DNA of 64,000 nt from Hymenobacter metallilatus (GCF_003944705.1 NZ_RWIS01000003.1:310001-374000), one strand, 5' to 3'. Numbered from the stretch's first letter, positions 39,628-48,980 are shown. Numbers and translations are program-made. The notes: a model not told the origin generated them from the letters alone.

Positions 39628-41859
39628 ATGTACACTATTGACGAGTTAAAGGACCGTTTGCTGTCCGAATTGAAGGAAATTGCTGAAAATCTGAAAGTCG
39701 GCAATTTCAAGAAACTCAGCAAGCAGGATCTGATTTACAAGATTCTGGATCAGCAGGCCATTACGCCCGCCGACAAGCTTCCCCAAAAAGTGAAATCCGG
39801 CGAAGCTCTTGCTCCGGAAGCCGACGCCCCGGCCCCGGCGGCCAAACCGGCCGCGGCCCCCAAGGCTCCGGCTACCCGGGCGGCCCGGCCGGCGGCAGCA
39901 CGTCCGGCCCGTAGCAAAGCTCCGGCCGCACCAGCTGCCCCAACCGAAGCCACCCCGGCCGCTGAGCCGGTTGCCGCGGCTGCCGAAGCGGCAGCTGTTC
40001 CAGCACCAGCTCCCGCTCTGGAGGCAGCTCCTGCCGCCACCCCGGCGGCCGAGCCAGCTGCTTCGGAAGCCGCCGCTGAGCCTGCCACGGCGGTAGCCGG
40101 TATGGAGGAGGCCAGCGCCGAGCGTCCCGTAAAGCTGTACCAGCGTCCGGAGCGCCGCACCCGCACCGACCGCGCCGGCCGGCCCATTGTAGCGGCTCCG
40201 CTAGCCGCTTCGGATGTAGCCGTTTCCATCGAGCTCTTCGACGTGGCCCCGGTAGCGGCGGAAGTAGCCGTAGCACCGGCCCGCGACCCGCGCCCCATCG
40301 ACCCGACGGCCCCGGCTCCCATCCGGGACGGGCGGCCCGAGCAGCCCCGTATTTTCCGGGAAGGCCGCGAATACCGCAATGACGCCCCCCGCGAAAACCG
40401 CAACGAGCCCCGGCCCGAAAGCAACGGCCGCGCCGAGCAGCTCCCCCGGGAGTTCCGGGCCGACCAGCCCCGCACCGACCAGCCGCGCGCCGATTTTCGG
40501 CAAGAAGGAGCCGCCCCGCGCGAGGGCCGCAACGACCAGCCCCGTAACGATCAGCCTCGTAGCCTGCGCGACGGCAGCCGCCCCGATGCCCGCGAGCAGC
40601 GGGAGCAGCGTCGGGAGGAGCGCTACGCCGCCCGTGAGCTACAGCGCCAGCAGCGCCAGGAGCAGCGCCTGAACAACCCCGACCAGCCCCGCGCCGACCG
40701 TCAGGAACAGCGCCAGGAGCAGCGCCCGGCCCGGCAGGAGTTTGATATTACCATCCCCGGCGACGGTACCTTGGAAATGATGCCGGATGGCGGCTACGGT
40801 TTCCTGCGCAGCCCCTTCTACAACTACCTGGCCTCGCCCGACGATATTTACGTGGCCCCCCAGCAGGTAAAGCAATTTGGCCTGAAAGCCGGCGACACGG
40901 TAAAATGCACTATTCGTCCCCCACGCGACGGGGAGAAATACTTTGCTTTGGTTAGCGTGGAGGGTATCAATGGCCGCTCGGTAGAAGAAGCCCGGGACCG
41001 GATTCCGTTCAACAACCTCACGCCGCTGTTTGCTGAGGAGCGCCTCAAGCTTACTACTAAGCCCAGCCAGTACAGCACCCGCATTCTGGATTTGTTTGCG
41101 CCCATCGGCAAAGGCCAGCGCGGCCTGATTGTGGCCCAGCCCAAAACCGGCAAAACGGTGCTGCTCCAGGAAATTGCCAACGCCATTTCGGAAAATCACC
41201 CCGAGGTGTATTTAATGATTCTGCTCATTGATGAGCGCCCGGAGGAAGTAACGGATATGGCCCGCTCGGTGAAAGCCGAAGTGCTCAGCTCCACCTTCGA
41301 CGAAACGGCCGACCGCCACGTCAAAATTGCCACTATTGCCATGGAAAAGGCCAAGCGCCTGGTGGAGTGCGGCCACGACGTGGTAATTCTGCTCGACTCC
41401 ATCACCCGCCTGGCCCGCGCCTACAACACAGTGCAGCCCGCTTCCGGCAAAATTCTGTCGGGTGGGGTGGATGCCAACGCCCTGCACAAGCCCAAGCGCT
41501 TCTTTGGGGCGGCCCGCAACGTGGAAGACGGCGGCTCGCTCACCATCATTGCCACGGCCCTCATCGAAACCGGCTCCAAGATGGACGAAGTAATCTTCGA
41601 GGAATTCAAAGGCACCGGCAACATGGAATTGCAGCTGGACCGCAAGCTGGCCAACAAGCGCATCTTCCCGGCCATCGACGTGCCGGCTTCCGGTACCCGC
41701 CGCGAAGATTTGCTGATGAGCAAGGACGAGTTGAACCGCATCTGGGTGCTGCGCAAGTTTATGTCCGACATGACGGCCTCCGAAGCTATGGAGTTCCTGA
41801 AGGACCGCATGAAAGGCACCCGTGACAACGAGGAATTCCTGCTGGCCATGAACGGCTAG
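39628..41859 (+). CDS. rho: Transcription termination factor Rho with long disordered insert
   Basis: 743 residues. The Rho N-terminal SAP-like segment ([21 protein letters not shown]...[13 protein letters not shown]) is followed by about 320 residues of Ala/Pro-rich and then Arg/Gln/Asp/Glu-rich sequence without predicted fold. The RNA-binding region [21 protein letters not shown] starts near 390, and the ATPase core has [28 protein letters not shown] and [16 protein letters not shown]. It terminates transcription at unstructured RNA. Insert-bearing Rho proteins are known from Bacteroidota and Actinobacteria; the insert may bind RNA or form condensates. Confidence 0.96.
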   Translation: MYTIDELKDRLLSELKEIAENLKVGNFKKLSKQDLIYKILDQQAITPADKLPQKVKSGEALAPEADAPAPAAKPAAAPKAPATRAARPAAARPARSKAPAAPAAPTEATPAAEPVAAAAEAAAVPAPAPALEAAPAATPAAEPAASEAAAEPATAVAGMEEASAERPVKLYQRPERRTRTDRAGRPIVAAPLAASDVAVSIELFDVAPVAAEVAVAPARDPRPIDPTAPAPIRDGRPEQPRIFREGREYRNDAPRENRNEPRPESNGRAEQLPREFRADQPRTDQPRADFRQEGAAPREGRNDQPRNDQPRSLRDGSRPDAREQREQRREERYAARELQRQQRQEQRLNNPDQPRADRQEQRQEQRPARQEFDITIPGDGTLEMMPDGGYGFLRSPFYNYLASPDDIYVAPQQVKQFGLKAGDTVKCTIRPPRDGEKYFALVSVEGINGRSVEEARDRIPFNNLTPLFAEERLKLTTKPSQYSTRILDLFAPIGKGQRGLIVAQPKTGKTVLLQEIANAISENHPEVYLMILLIDERPEEVTDMARSVKAEVLSSTFDETADRHVKIATIAMEKAKRLVECGHDVVILLDSITRLARAYNTVQPASGKILSGGVDANALHKPKRFFGAARNVEDGGSLTIIATALIETGSKMDEVIFEEFKGTGNMELQLDRKLANKRIFPAIDVPASGTRREDLLMSKDELNRIWVLRKFMSDMTASEAMEFLKDRMKGTRDNEEFLLAMNG

Positions 41860-41874
41860 TAGTACTACTACGTC

Positions 41875-41920
41875 CACAGAAAAGGCCTCCGCTGCAGTTA
41901 CAGCGGGGGCCTTTTCTGTG
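41875..41920. terminator. Bidirectional terminator between rho and the T9SS gene
   Basis: CACAGAAAAGGCCTCCGCTG / CAGCGGGGGCCTTTTCTGTG forms a 20-bp stem with one G-U pair and a 6-base loop, between convergent genes. Confidence 0.88.
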
Positions 41921-41935
41921 AGTGCCGTAGCTGAA

Positions 41936-43144
41936 TTAGTGCCGCACGAAGCGCTGCACATTGCGTTTGCCACCGGCCGTTAGCTCAAGAAAGTAGATGC
42001 CTGCCGGAATTGCCTCGACTGCCACGGTAGTATTGCCAGAACCTTTACCGCTGACCAGTACTTGTCCAGTAACTGAGTGGACGCGGTATTCTACTACGCC
42101 GCCCACGGCCGGCAGTGTAATGCTGGAGTTGCTGGGATTAGGATAAAAGGTAGCGGCTAGTTCGTCGGTTGCCACCACCACTATCACCGAGGAAAGGCTG
42201 GCTGTCCCATCGGCATCTACCTGGCGCAGCTGGTAGTATGAAAGCCCGGCCGGCGCGGTATAATCGGTGAAGGCGTAAGTGGTACTGGCAGTAGTGGTGC
42301 CGCGGCCTTTCACGCGCCCCAGCGCATCGAACGATTTTCCATCAGCACTACGCAGAATCTCGAAATAGGCATTATCCTTTTCGGTAGCTGTAGCCCAGCT
42401 TACCGCCACCGATGAACCCTGCCGTTCGGCTGAAAAATGAGTAAGGGTAACCGGCAGGGGGCCAGCGCTGCTAATAACAACATCATCAATCACTATGGCA
42501 GTTTTATCATTGGCATTAGCGACAATCCTGACTTTGGCCTGCGTGACTGTAGCTGGTAGAGCAAGCTGAATAAAGGAGTATCTGGTAGCGCTGGTAGTGC
42601 CAGCGGTATAGGTAGGTGCCCCAGCGCCAACAGTGGCAGTAGCAGTAGCGGTGGCAGAAAAATCCCAAATCACGTCACGTCCGTTGCCATTTCCTACAAT
42701 AGTGAGGGCTGTGTTATATGAAGATCCACCATTTGTGCTAACACTTACAATTACACTCCCGTTGGATGCCAGTCCACCATTCTGATTTGTAGCAAATACA
42801 GCTAAGCGAAAATTGATGGAGTTATTCGAGAAATTTGTGAAGGATACATTGCGGAAATCCATGGTGGTGGCTACAATACCACTTCCGGTATTGTTTTGAG
42901 CCCCATACGAACGAGTACCGCTTGTACTCACTGAGCTATTGTTCGGGGAAGGATTAGGACCCGCAAAAGCAGAACCAGAGTTGCCCGTAAAATATTGCCC
43001 CCCGGAAACAGTGAAGCTTAAACTACCTGCCGTATTAGCGCCCTCAAAATCCTGGGAAGCAGTTGTACTTTGTCCAAAAGCTGAGAAGAGCCTTCCTAAT
43101 AAAAGGGCCATCAGCAAAGAAGTAGAGAAGAGTTTCTTACTCAT
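41936..43144 (-). CDS. Type IX secretion system cargo protein with C-terminal sorting domain
   Basis: 402 residues. A signal peptide (about 1-25) is followed by a beta-rich, Ser/Thr/Asn/Gly-rich domain (SVSTNGGSSYNTALTIVGNG; VRIVANANDKTAIVIDDVVI), then an Ig/FN3-like segment (LPVTLTHFSAERQGSSVAVSW...AYFEILRSADGKSF) and a T9SS type A sorting domain at the end (FYPNPSNSSITLP, YRVHSVTGQVLVSG, AGIYFLELTAGGKRNVQRFV). It is exported across the outer membrane and probably attached to the surface. The 5' half is noticeably less GC-rich than its neighbours. The function of the middle domain is unknown. Confidence 0.9.
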   Translation of the reverse strand: MSKKLFSTSLLMALLLGRLFSAFGQSTTASQDFEGANTAGSLSFTVSGGQYFTGNSGSAFAGPNPSPNNSSVSTSGTRSYGAQNNTGSGIVATTMDFRNVSFTNFSNNSINFRLAVFATNQNGGLASNGSVIVSVSTNGGSSYNTALTIVGNGNGRDVIWDFSATATATATVGAGAPTYTAGTTSATRYSFIQLALPATVTQAKVRIVANANDKTAIVIDDVVISSAGPLPVTLTHFSAERQGSSVAVSWATATEKDNAYFEILRSADGKSFDALGRVKGRGTTTASTTYAFTDYTAPAGLSYYQLRQVDADGTASLSSVIVVVATDELAATFYPNPSNSSITLPAVGGVVEYRVHSVTGQVLVSGKGSGNTTVAVEAIPAGIYFLELTAGGKRNVQRFVRH

Positions 43145-43347
43145 AAAAAAGGTGTGTTGAGCGAGTGAGAGGCGGCATTCAGCTAAAAAGCCAAACTATT
43201 TCGAAGAGAGTGTGTACGAGTATAGTCTTATTAATTGAATAAAACTAATAATGTTTGTAAGGTAGTTAAGCGTTTGATTTGTTTTTAAACAGTGCAAGTA
43301 ATTGACTATTTGGGCTATATAGAGTATGTATTGTTAAAGAATACAAT

Positions 43348-43378
43348 CAATTATATTATAAATATTATAATATAATTG
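43348..43378. promoter_or_regulatory. AT-only palindrome in the divergent gap before the T9SS and oxidoreductase genes
   Basis: CAATTATATTATA (43348-43360) pairs exactly with TATAATATAATTG (43366-43378) around a 5-base centre. The whole 380-base gap (43145-43531) is strikingly AT-rich compared with the rest of the window and holds no gene. It could be a promoter or operator region for either divergent gene. Confidence 0.4.
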
Positions 43379-43531
43379 TACTTTTTTTATCTTGAATTAG
43401 CCTTGTCTTCGTATTAATGTACTTGTGGCTATCAGGCAGCCTTGGTACACCTGCTGCAGCTACATTTCAGTGTCCTCTTATGCAAGCAGAGTAGGGTCAA
43501 CTCACACTCTCTACTTCCAACACGTTATCCT

Positions 43532-44968
43532 ATGTCTTTCACTAATGAGCTATTAAGTACCGTGCTGCATCACGCCGGCCGGGAGGTATCTCGCAAAGAG
43601 TTTCTGAGTCTGGCTGGCCGAGGGCTGGCCGTAAGCGTAGCGGCCGGGGCGCTGGGTAGCTGCCAGTCGGAGGGCCCGGGTGCCAAAGCGGCGGGTACGC
43701 CTACCACGGGCACGCCCGCTTCGGAAGTTGACGCTGCCACCACTTTCACCTCACCGGAGGGCACAAAAGTAGCTTCTTCGGAAGCCGTGTCGCCGCCGGC
43801 CAAGGTGCCCGCTGAGGTGAGCAAGCCCATCGAGCTGGAAGCCTGGAAGTCGGATGTAGACCCCCAGTCGGGGCCGGTGCCCACGCCGCTGCCGCCCGAC
43901 CAGCGCGTGGGCTACGCCATTGTGGGGCTGGGGCATTTGTCGCTGGAAGAAATCCTGCCCGCCTTCGGGGAGTGCAAGAAGTCGAAGCCGGTGGCGCTGG
44001 TAAGCGGCTCGCCGGAGAAGCTGAAAAAAGTGGCCGCCCAGTACGGCATCAAGCCCGAAAGCTGCTACAGCTACCAGGACTACGACAAGCTCAAGGATAA
44101 CCCGGAGGTGAAGGCCATTTACATCGTGCTGCCCAACTCCATGCACGCCGAATACGTGCTACGGGGGGCCAAAACCGGCAAGCACATTCTCTGCGAAAAG
44201 CCCATGGCCGTATCGGCGAAGGAGTGCGAGCTGATGGTGGACGCCTGCAAAAAGGCCGGCGTGAAGCTGATGATTGCCTACCGGATTCAATACGAACCCT
44301 ACAACCGCTTGGTACACGACATGGTGCGCGCCGGCAAGTTCGGCAAGCCCAAGTACATCCAGGCCCAGAACAGCCAAAGCTCCGCCAACCCCGACCACTG
44401 GCGCCACAAGAAAGCCCTGGCTGGAGGCGGGGCCCTGCCCGACATCGGCCTGTACTGCCTGAACACCAGCCGCTTTCTGCTGGGCACCGAGCCCACGGAG
44501 GTATTTGCCTACACCTACAGTACGCCCGGTAACCCGCTGTTCAAGGAGGTTGAGGAAACCATGTCGTTTCAGCTGCGCTTCCCGGAGGGAGTAATAGTAG
44601 ACAGCATCACCCACTACAACACCCACGACTCGCGCTTCTACCGCGTGAATACCGAGCGGGGCTGGATCCACCTGGATAATGCCTACGCCTACACCGGCCA
44701 GAGGCTGCAAACCTCGCAGGCGGAGGGCAAGGCCAAAATGCAGAACCAGATTACCATTCCGGCCCAAAACCAGTTTGCCACCGAAATGGACCATTTTTCG
44801 GAGTGCATTCTGGAAGACAAGCGCCCCCGCACGCCCGGCGAAGAAGGCTTGCAGGACCATCGGATTATGGAGGCTCTGTACCAGTCGGCCCGGGAGGGGC
44901 GGCCCGTAAAGCTGCCGGCGGTGCAGGGCACAGATGTGTTCCGGGGGCCGGAGCCCAAGCAGACGTAA
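43532..44968 (+). CDS. Gfo/Idh/MocA family oxidoreductase, exported
   Basis: 478 residues from ATG 43532; the ORF track start was rejected. The N-terminus SRKEFLSLAGRGLAVSVAAGALGSCQSEG looks like a Tat-type signal without a clear twin Arg and ends in a GSC lipobox-like site. A Thr/Ala/Pro-rich linker (about 50-115) leads to the Rossmann domain (VGYAIVGLGHLSLEEILPAF) with the typical CEKPMAV motif (KHILCEKPMAVSAKEC) and MIAYRIQYEP. It is an NAD(P)-dependent sugar-type oxidoreductase, substrate unknown; a periplasmic glucose-fructose-oxidoreductase-like role is possible. It stands alone. Confidence 0.9.
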   Translation: MSFTNELLSTVLHHAGREVSRKEFLSLAGRGLAVSVAAGALGSCQSEGPGAKAAGTPTTGTPASEVDAATTFTSPEGTKVASSEAVSPPAKVPAEVSKPIELEAWKSDVDPQSGPVPTPLPPDQRVGYAIVGLGHLSLEEILPAFGECKKSKPVALVSGSPEKLKKVAAQYGIKPESCYSYQDYDKLKDNPEVKAIYIVLPNSMHAEYVLRGAKTGKHILCEKPMAVSAKECELMVDACKKAGVKLMIAYRIQYEPYNRLVHDMVRAGKFGKPKYIQAQNSQSSANPDHWRHKKALAGGGALPDIGLYCLNTSRFLLGTEPTEVFAYTYSTPGNPLFKEVEETMSFQLRFPEGVIVDSITHYNTHDSRFYRVNTERGWIHLDNAYAYTGQRLQTSQAEGKAKMQNQITIPAQNQFATEMDHFSECILEDKRPRTPGEEGLQDHRIMEALYQSAREGRPVKLPAVQGTDVFRGPEPKQT

Positions 44969-44975
44969 CCTCGGT

Positions 44976-45117
44976 TCCGTTATTCTGAGACAGTAGACGA
45001 AAGACCTTATGGTAGTAGAATGGGTTTTCTCACAGAGGTTCGCGGAGGGATGCACTGAGGGTCGCGGAGGCCGTTCAATTGCTATAAGGTCCTTCGCAGG
45101 CTCACGATGACAGCGGA
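44976..45117. repeat. Diverged REP-like element (element E)
   Basis: The outer strings TCCGTTATTCTGAG (44976) and CTCACGATGACAGCGGA (ending 45117) pair imperfectly; inside, AAAGACCTTA and TAAGGTCCTTCGC pair. The right part, AAGGTCCTTCGC...CTCA.GATGACAGC, matches element D. The left half contains GAGGTTCGCGGAGGGATGCA / GAGGGTCGCGGAGG, a short internal repeat. Confidence 0.55.
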
Positions 45118-45147
45118 AGGATGGCGGGGAGAAACAGCCCGACGCCC

Positions 45148-45155
45148 TACCTTTG
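45148..45155 (+). promoter_or_regulatory. -7 box of the DsbA-like gene
   Basis: TACCTTTG is a perfect TAnnTTTG and lies 5 bases before the ATG at 45161, so the mRNA would be nearly leaderless. It supports the shortened start. Confidence 0.4.
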
Positions 45156-45160
45156 CCCGT

Positions 45161-45811
45161 ATGGAACAACAACCCGACCTACCCGAGCTGCTCTATATTT
45201 CGGACCCATTGTGCAGCTGGTGCTACGGCATGAGCCCGGTAGTGCAGCAGGTACAGGCGCAGTTCGCCGGACGAGTGGTGGTGTCGGTGCTGTGCGGAGG
45301 CATGATAACCGGGGAGCAGGTTGGGCCTATCCGGGAGGAGTGGCCGTTGCTTTCGGGGGCGCTGGGACAGGTGCAGCAAGTAACGGGCGTGGTATTCGGG
45401 CCAGCTTTCCGGGCCCGGGGCGAAGAGGGCAGCTACGTGCTGAACTCGGAGCCGCCGTGCCGGGCCATTCATGCGTTTCGGCAGCTGCGGCAGGAGCAGG
45501 CCGCCCAGTTTGCCCACAAGGTGCAGCAGGCCTACTTCCGCGACGGTGCCGACCTGAACGACCCCGCCACCTACGCGGCCCTGGTTGCGCCCTACGGCCT
45601 TGATGCGGCCGATTTTCAGGCACGGATGCAGAGCCGGGAGATTATCCGGGGTACCATTCTGGAGTTTGCAGCCGTGGGCAAAATTGGGGTTCAGGGCTAT
45701 CCTACCACCATTTTGCGGCTGGGCTCCCAGGGCCTGATACTGGCCCGCGGCTACCAGCCCTACGACTTGTTTGCGGCCCGGCTGGAGGAGGCGCTACGCC
45801 AGGCTGACTAG
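45161..45811 (+). CDS. DsbA family thioredoxin-fold protein
   Basis: 216 residues from ATG 45161 (MEQQPDLPELLYISDPLCSWCYGMSPVV). CSWC is the CxxC motif of the DsbA/FrnE-type group. The helical insert and the cis-Pro region VQGYPTTILRL complete the fold. No signal peptide, so probably cytoplasmic and similar to FrnE or 2-hydroxychromene isomerase-like proteins rather than periplasmic DsbA. Substrate unknown. The ORF track start 18 codons upstream lies in repeat DNA. Confidence 0.9.
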   Translation: MEQQPDLPELLYISDPLCSWCYGMSPVVQQVQAQFAGRVVVSVLCGGMITGEQVGPIREEWPLLSGALGQVQQVTGVVFGPAFRARGEEGSYVLNSEPPCRAIHAFRQLRQEQAAQFAHKVQQAYFRDGADLNDPATYAALVAPYGLDAADFQARMQSREIIRGTILEFAAVGKIGVQGYPTTILRLGSQGLILARGYQPYDLFAARLEEALRQAD

Positions 45812-45827
45812 AGCCCGAGTCGTCAGA

Positions 45828-45909
45828 ACGTGTACCCCAGAGCTGTGCTCCGGCTTGCGTAAGAAGGTAATTACCCCTAGTGCGGGCCGGAGCACAGCTC
45901 CGGGGTACA
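45828..45909. repeat. Palindromic intergenic repeat, family F copy 1
   Basis: A 23-bp hairpin with arms 45831-45853 (TGTACCCCAGAGCTGTGCTC...) and 45887-45909, with one G-U pair. It lies between convergent genes and may terminate both. The string ACGTGTACCCCAGAGCTGTG recurs in diverged form at 56472. Confidence 0.7.
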
Positions 45910-45975
45910 AGGGCAACGACGGCCGAGGCAGGGCTTCGGGGTACAACTCCTGATGGCGTGAGGTACCCGTTCTTC

Positions 45976-46602
45976 TTAGGGAATATGCACCACCTGCTTG
46001 CGCAGCGGCGACCAGGCAATGCGCTGCCGGTCTTCCTTACCGACCAGGTAAATAAATGCCACCGCGTCGGGGCGGCGGTGCAGGTCGTCCCAGGCGGCGC
46101 GGTCGAGGCCGGCGGGTACATCGGTTGCCGGGAAAGTGGCCGATTTAGCTACGGCCGGCCGCTGGAAGTTCTTGTCGGCAAAAAACTCCTTCACCCGTTT
46201 CCGCACGTAGGCTTCCCGCTCGGCCTGGGTAGCGGTGGAGCCTTTCATTTCGTACACCATAGCCGCCTCCAGGTCCGGCGACGACAGCACTTCCCGGAAA
46301 ATAACCTGGCCGCTGGCCGTGGTGATGGTAAACGTAGCTTCCCCACTCAGCACCGAGGAGCCGCGCAGCACCAGCGAGAATACGTCGGGCGAGGCCGCCG
46401 AGGAGAACTGATGGCGGCTGCGGCTGGTCAGCAGCGTATCGGCCTGGGCATCAACGGGGGCCGGGCGGGCCGTATCCAGGGGCTCGGGCCGGGCCGCCGA
46501 CGAATCGGGAGCGGTGGTAGCGGGGGATGAGGTAGCCGTTTGCTCGGGCGAGGAGCAGGCCGCGGCAACTAGCAGGAGCGGGAATAAGGCAGTAAAACGC
46601 AT
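45976..46602 (-). CDS. Lipoprotein of unknown function
   Basis: 208 residues. Lipoprotein signal MRFTALFPLLLVAAACSSPEQ, then a Ser/Ala/Pro/Thr-rich spacer (about 22-60), then a compact domain with LTSRSRHQFSSAASPDVFSLVLRGSSVL and ATFTITTASGQVIFREVLSS, ending LRKQVVHIP. The family was not recognised; the VYEMKGSTATQAEREAYVRKR segment is helical. It stands alone between repeats. Confidence 0.75.
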   Translation of the reverse strand: MRFTALFPLLLVAAACSSPEQTATSSPATTAPDSSAARPEPLDTARPAPVDAQADTLLTSRSRHQFSSAASPDVFSLVLRGSSVLSGEATFTITTASGQVIFREVLSSPDLEAAMVYEMKGSTATQAEREAYVRKRVKEFFADKNFQRPAVAKSATFPATDVPAGLDRAAWDDLHRRPDAVAFIYLVGKEDRQRIAWSPLRKQVVHIP

Positions 46603-46662
46603 GGCGCTGGAAATAGGGTGAGGCTGATTGTACGCAACGGGCAGCTCAGCCGTTGGCCGCGG

Positions 46663-47538
46663 TTACCAGATTAGCATCAGGGCAAACGCCAGGCTCAGGC
46701 AGATGGAAGATACCTGGTTCATGCGCATGGTGTGGTCGAAGTCGGCGGCGGCCGGGTGCTGCCACACGCCCCGCGCCCAGGTGGCAAACAGCCCCACTAC
46801 CGGCCCCGTAGCCACCAGAAATACCAGTAAATGGCGCAGCTCCTGGCGCTGCACGTACACCAGCGCCAGCAAAGCCGCCCCCGCCGCCAGCGCCACTCCC
46901 GCCCAGATAAACGTACCCCGAATCCCCAGCCGTAAGCTCAGTGTCCGGTCGCCGCGTCGGGCGTCTTCCTGGTGCTGATACACCTGGGTAAGCGGGTAGG
47001 AGCCACACAGAAACAAGCTGCTGACCAGGGCCAGCAGCAGATTGGTGGGCTCCAGCAGCTGGGCCGGGCCGGCGCCTACGCCTACCTGGGTCATCAGAAA
47101 GGTGTAGGCCCCCTGAAACACCACCACCACGGCTGTGCTCAGCAGGGGATACTTTTTGAGGCGGATTCCCTCGTAGCTGTAGGCCTTCGATACGAGCAGA
47201 TACCCGGCCACCAGGCCCGCAAACGGCAGGCTCAGCAGCGCGGCCCCCAGCACGGCCAGCCCATCAAACAGCCACACCAGATGCAGCAGCTCCGCCGATA
47301 CTTTCGGGGGGTGCCGCAGCCCCCCGATGCTGCCCTCGTCCCGGTCGTAGTAGCTGTTGTAGCCGTTGGAGGCCGGGTAGGCCAGCAGGTGCAGCACCAC
47401 AAACACGCCCGCCGCCCGCCCCCAGCTGAACGGCTCCCGCAGGGCGCTCAGCCCAAACCAGAATACCGGCATCAGGTACACTGAAAACGGAATGCGCAGC
47501 AAAGGCAAGGCGCGGCGGTAGGGCAGAAGCAAGGACAT
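46663..47538 (-). CDS. UbiA-family prenyltransferase-like membrane protein
   Basis: 291 residues from ATG 47538 (MSLLLPYRRALPLLRIPFSVYLMPVFW); the 18 extra residues in the ORF track are encoded by a tandem repeat. About eight membrane spans are seen. The first Asp-rich motif is NGYNSYYDRDEGS and the second region, YQHQEDARRGDRTLSLRLG, fits the UbiA D-rich site. Family members join an isoprenoid chain to an aromatic or lipid head group; the substrate is unknown. A methyltransferase with membrane helices precedes it on the same strand. Confidence 0.9.
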   Translation of the reverse strand: MSLLLPYRRALPLLRIPFSVYLMPVFWFGLSALREPFSWGRAAGVFVVLHLLAYPASNGYNSYYDRDEGSIGGLRHPPKVSAELLHLVWLFDGLAVLGAALLSLPFAGLVAGYLLVSKAYSYEGIRLKKYPLLSTAVVVVFQGAYTFLMTQVGVGAGPAQLLEPTNLLLALVSSLFLCGSYPLTQVYQHQEDARRGDRTLSLRLGIRGTFIWAGVALAAGAALLALVYVQRQELRHLLVFLVATGPVVGLFATWARGVWQHPAAADFDHTMRMNQVSSICLSLAFALMLIW

Positions 47539-47550
47539 GCGGCGGGAAAG

Positions 47551-47668
47551 TAGCACACGCTTCAGCTTGTGCCGGATGAATAGTAATAGCACACGCTTCA
47601 GCTTGTGCCGGGTGACAACATACCCATTGAACCAGGCGGCTCACGGCGCAAGCTAAAGCTTACGCCCC
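47551..47668. repeat. Tandem plus inverted intergenic repeat upstream of the UbiA gene
   Basis: TAGCACACGCTTCAGCTTGT (start of a 29-base unit) occurs at 47551-47579 and again at 47587-47615 with one difference in the unit. A third, diverged inverted copy (GGCGCAAGCTAAAGCTTACG) lies at about 47645-47668. It separates the methyltransferase from UbiA. Confidence 0.8.
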
Positions 47669-47676
47669 GATTCAGC

Positions 47677-48468
47677 TTAGGCCACGTTGTTGGGTATACC
47701 GATGAGGTAGGTTACCTCGGGGCCCCAGTGGTGGCGGACCTTCCCGGCCTGCCAGGTAAATGCCCCACTTGGGTCGGCGCGGTGGGCCAGCCGCAGCAAC
47801 TGCTCCGGCGGGTACATCCGCAGAATGCTCACGCATCCGTCCCAAATGGTAAATAGCGGAATCAGCGGGATAAGGTAAGTGAACAGCAGCCGGCTCAGGC
47901 TGAACGGCCGGATAAAGGGCGTAATCAGAAGCTGGGCAACGGGCAGTACGGTGCAGGCCAGCAGTAGTTCCAGCCAGTGCTTGCCGGCCCCCTCGAACAC
48001 GCCAATGCCCGTACGCTGCCGCACCGCATCGGCCAGTAGCGCCTCGGCCGCTGTCGGCGGGAAATGGTGAAAGGCCGAAAACACCACCCGAAACCCCGCC
48101 AGCCCGGCTGGCACGGCAGTAGCATCGACGGGCGCTGGCTCGGCATCGAGCCCAGGCGTAGTAGCCTGCAACTCCTGCCAGGCCGCTGGCTGGGGGTATA
48201 AATCGGTGAGGCGAACCTGGGCCTGGGGCAGACCGGCCGCACGCAGCTGCCGTAGCACGCCCGCCGTGCCGCCTCCGGCTCCGGCGCATAACTCCAGCAG
48301 TTGATGGTGGCCGGTGCGCAGTAAGGCGTCGCGCAGCAGGGGCACAATAGGCTGGTAGATGCGGAGCCCCGAAATCATAAAGCGCAGATAATCCATCATG
48401 CCCGCCCGGATTACCCGCGGAAACCAAGGCAGGTCTTCAAACTCGAACAGCTGGAGGCGAAGCTTCAT
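47677..48468 (-). CDS. SAM-dependent methyltransferase with C-terminal membrane helices
   Basis: 263 residues from ATG 48468 (MKLRLQLFEFEDLPWFPRVIR). The SAM motif QLLELCAGAGGGTAGVLRQL is near 65, and VRLTDLYP and VVFSAFHHFPP are motifs II and IV of class I enzymes. Residues about 180-215 form one or two hydrophobic spans (LLLACTVLPVAQLLI; LLFTYLIPLIPLFTI), so it may be membrane-bound and act on a lipid, which would fit cotranscription with UbiA downstream. Substrate unknown. Confidence 0.82.
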   Translation of the reverse strand: MKLRLQLFEFEDLPWFPRVIRAGMMDYLRFMISGLRIYQPIVPLLRDALLRTGHHQLLELCAGAGGGTAGVLRQLRAAGLPQAQVRLTDLYPQPAAWQELQATTPGLDAEPAPVDATAVPAGLAGFRVVFSAFHHFPPTAAEALLADAVRQRTGIGVFEGAGKHWLELLLACTVLPVAQLLITPFIRPFSLSRLLFTYLIPLIPLFTIWDGCVSILRMYPPEQLLRLAHRADPSGAFTWQAGKVRHHWGPEVTYLIGIPNNVA

Positions 48469-48512
48469 GGGATGCGCATACGCAGAAGTGCCGCAAAAGA
48501 CAATCCGGCACC

Positions 48513-48980
48513 TTACGGGCGGGCATACCACCCCGACACGGCAGACGCGACTATCCAGGGCAGCATAGAGAAAAACACCCGGATTGCATCGTCGGGAGCG
48601 GCAGCGGCCCACACAAGCAGGCCGGCCGTTAGCACACTAACCAGGCCCGCCGTACCACTCAGGGCGTATTGCCGCATCGAAGCCGACAGATGAGAGGTGC
48701 CCCGCAGCACCAGACGAACCACAAACATGTAGGGTACCACCAGAAAAAAGGTGCAGATTAAGCTAATAGTTATGGCCCCTGCCCAGGCCTCCAACACTAC
48801 GGTTGCCTGGTGCCAGGCCGGAGGATGCCGCACAACCGTATACAGGGCAAACAATGAACAGCCTCCTGCTACTGTACCCGCCCATTGTTTAATAGCTACA
48901 TAAAAGGCTTGAGAAGTAACTGTATCAGTCTGCACGTACTTGAACAGGTTGCGGAGTACACACGCAATATAGTGGGGCAA
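48513..48980 (-). CDS. Small membrane protein, unknown
   Basis: 155 residues, four likely membrane spans (AGTVAGGCSLFALYTVV; AWAGAITISLICTFFLVVPYMFVV; AGLVSVLTAGLLVWAA; VFFSMLPWIVASAVSGW). A TTG start at 48980 is needed because no ATG occurs before the first span. No family was recognised. It lies between the methyltransferase and another four-span protein on the same strand, and the two small membrane proteins have a similar layout. Confidence 0.55.
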   Translation of the reverse strand: MPHYIACVLRNLFKYVQTDTVTSQAFYVAIKQWAGTVAGGCSLFALYTVVRHPPAWHQATVVLEAWAGAITISLICTFFLVVPYMFVVRLVLRGTSHLSASMRQYALSGTAGLVSVLTAGLLVWAAAAPDDAIRVFFSMLPWIVASAVSGWYARP

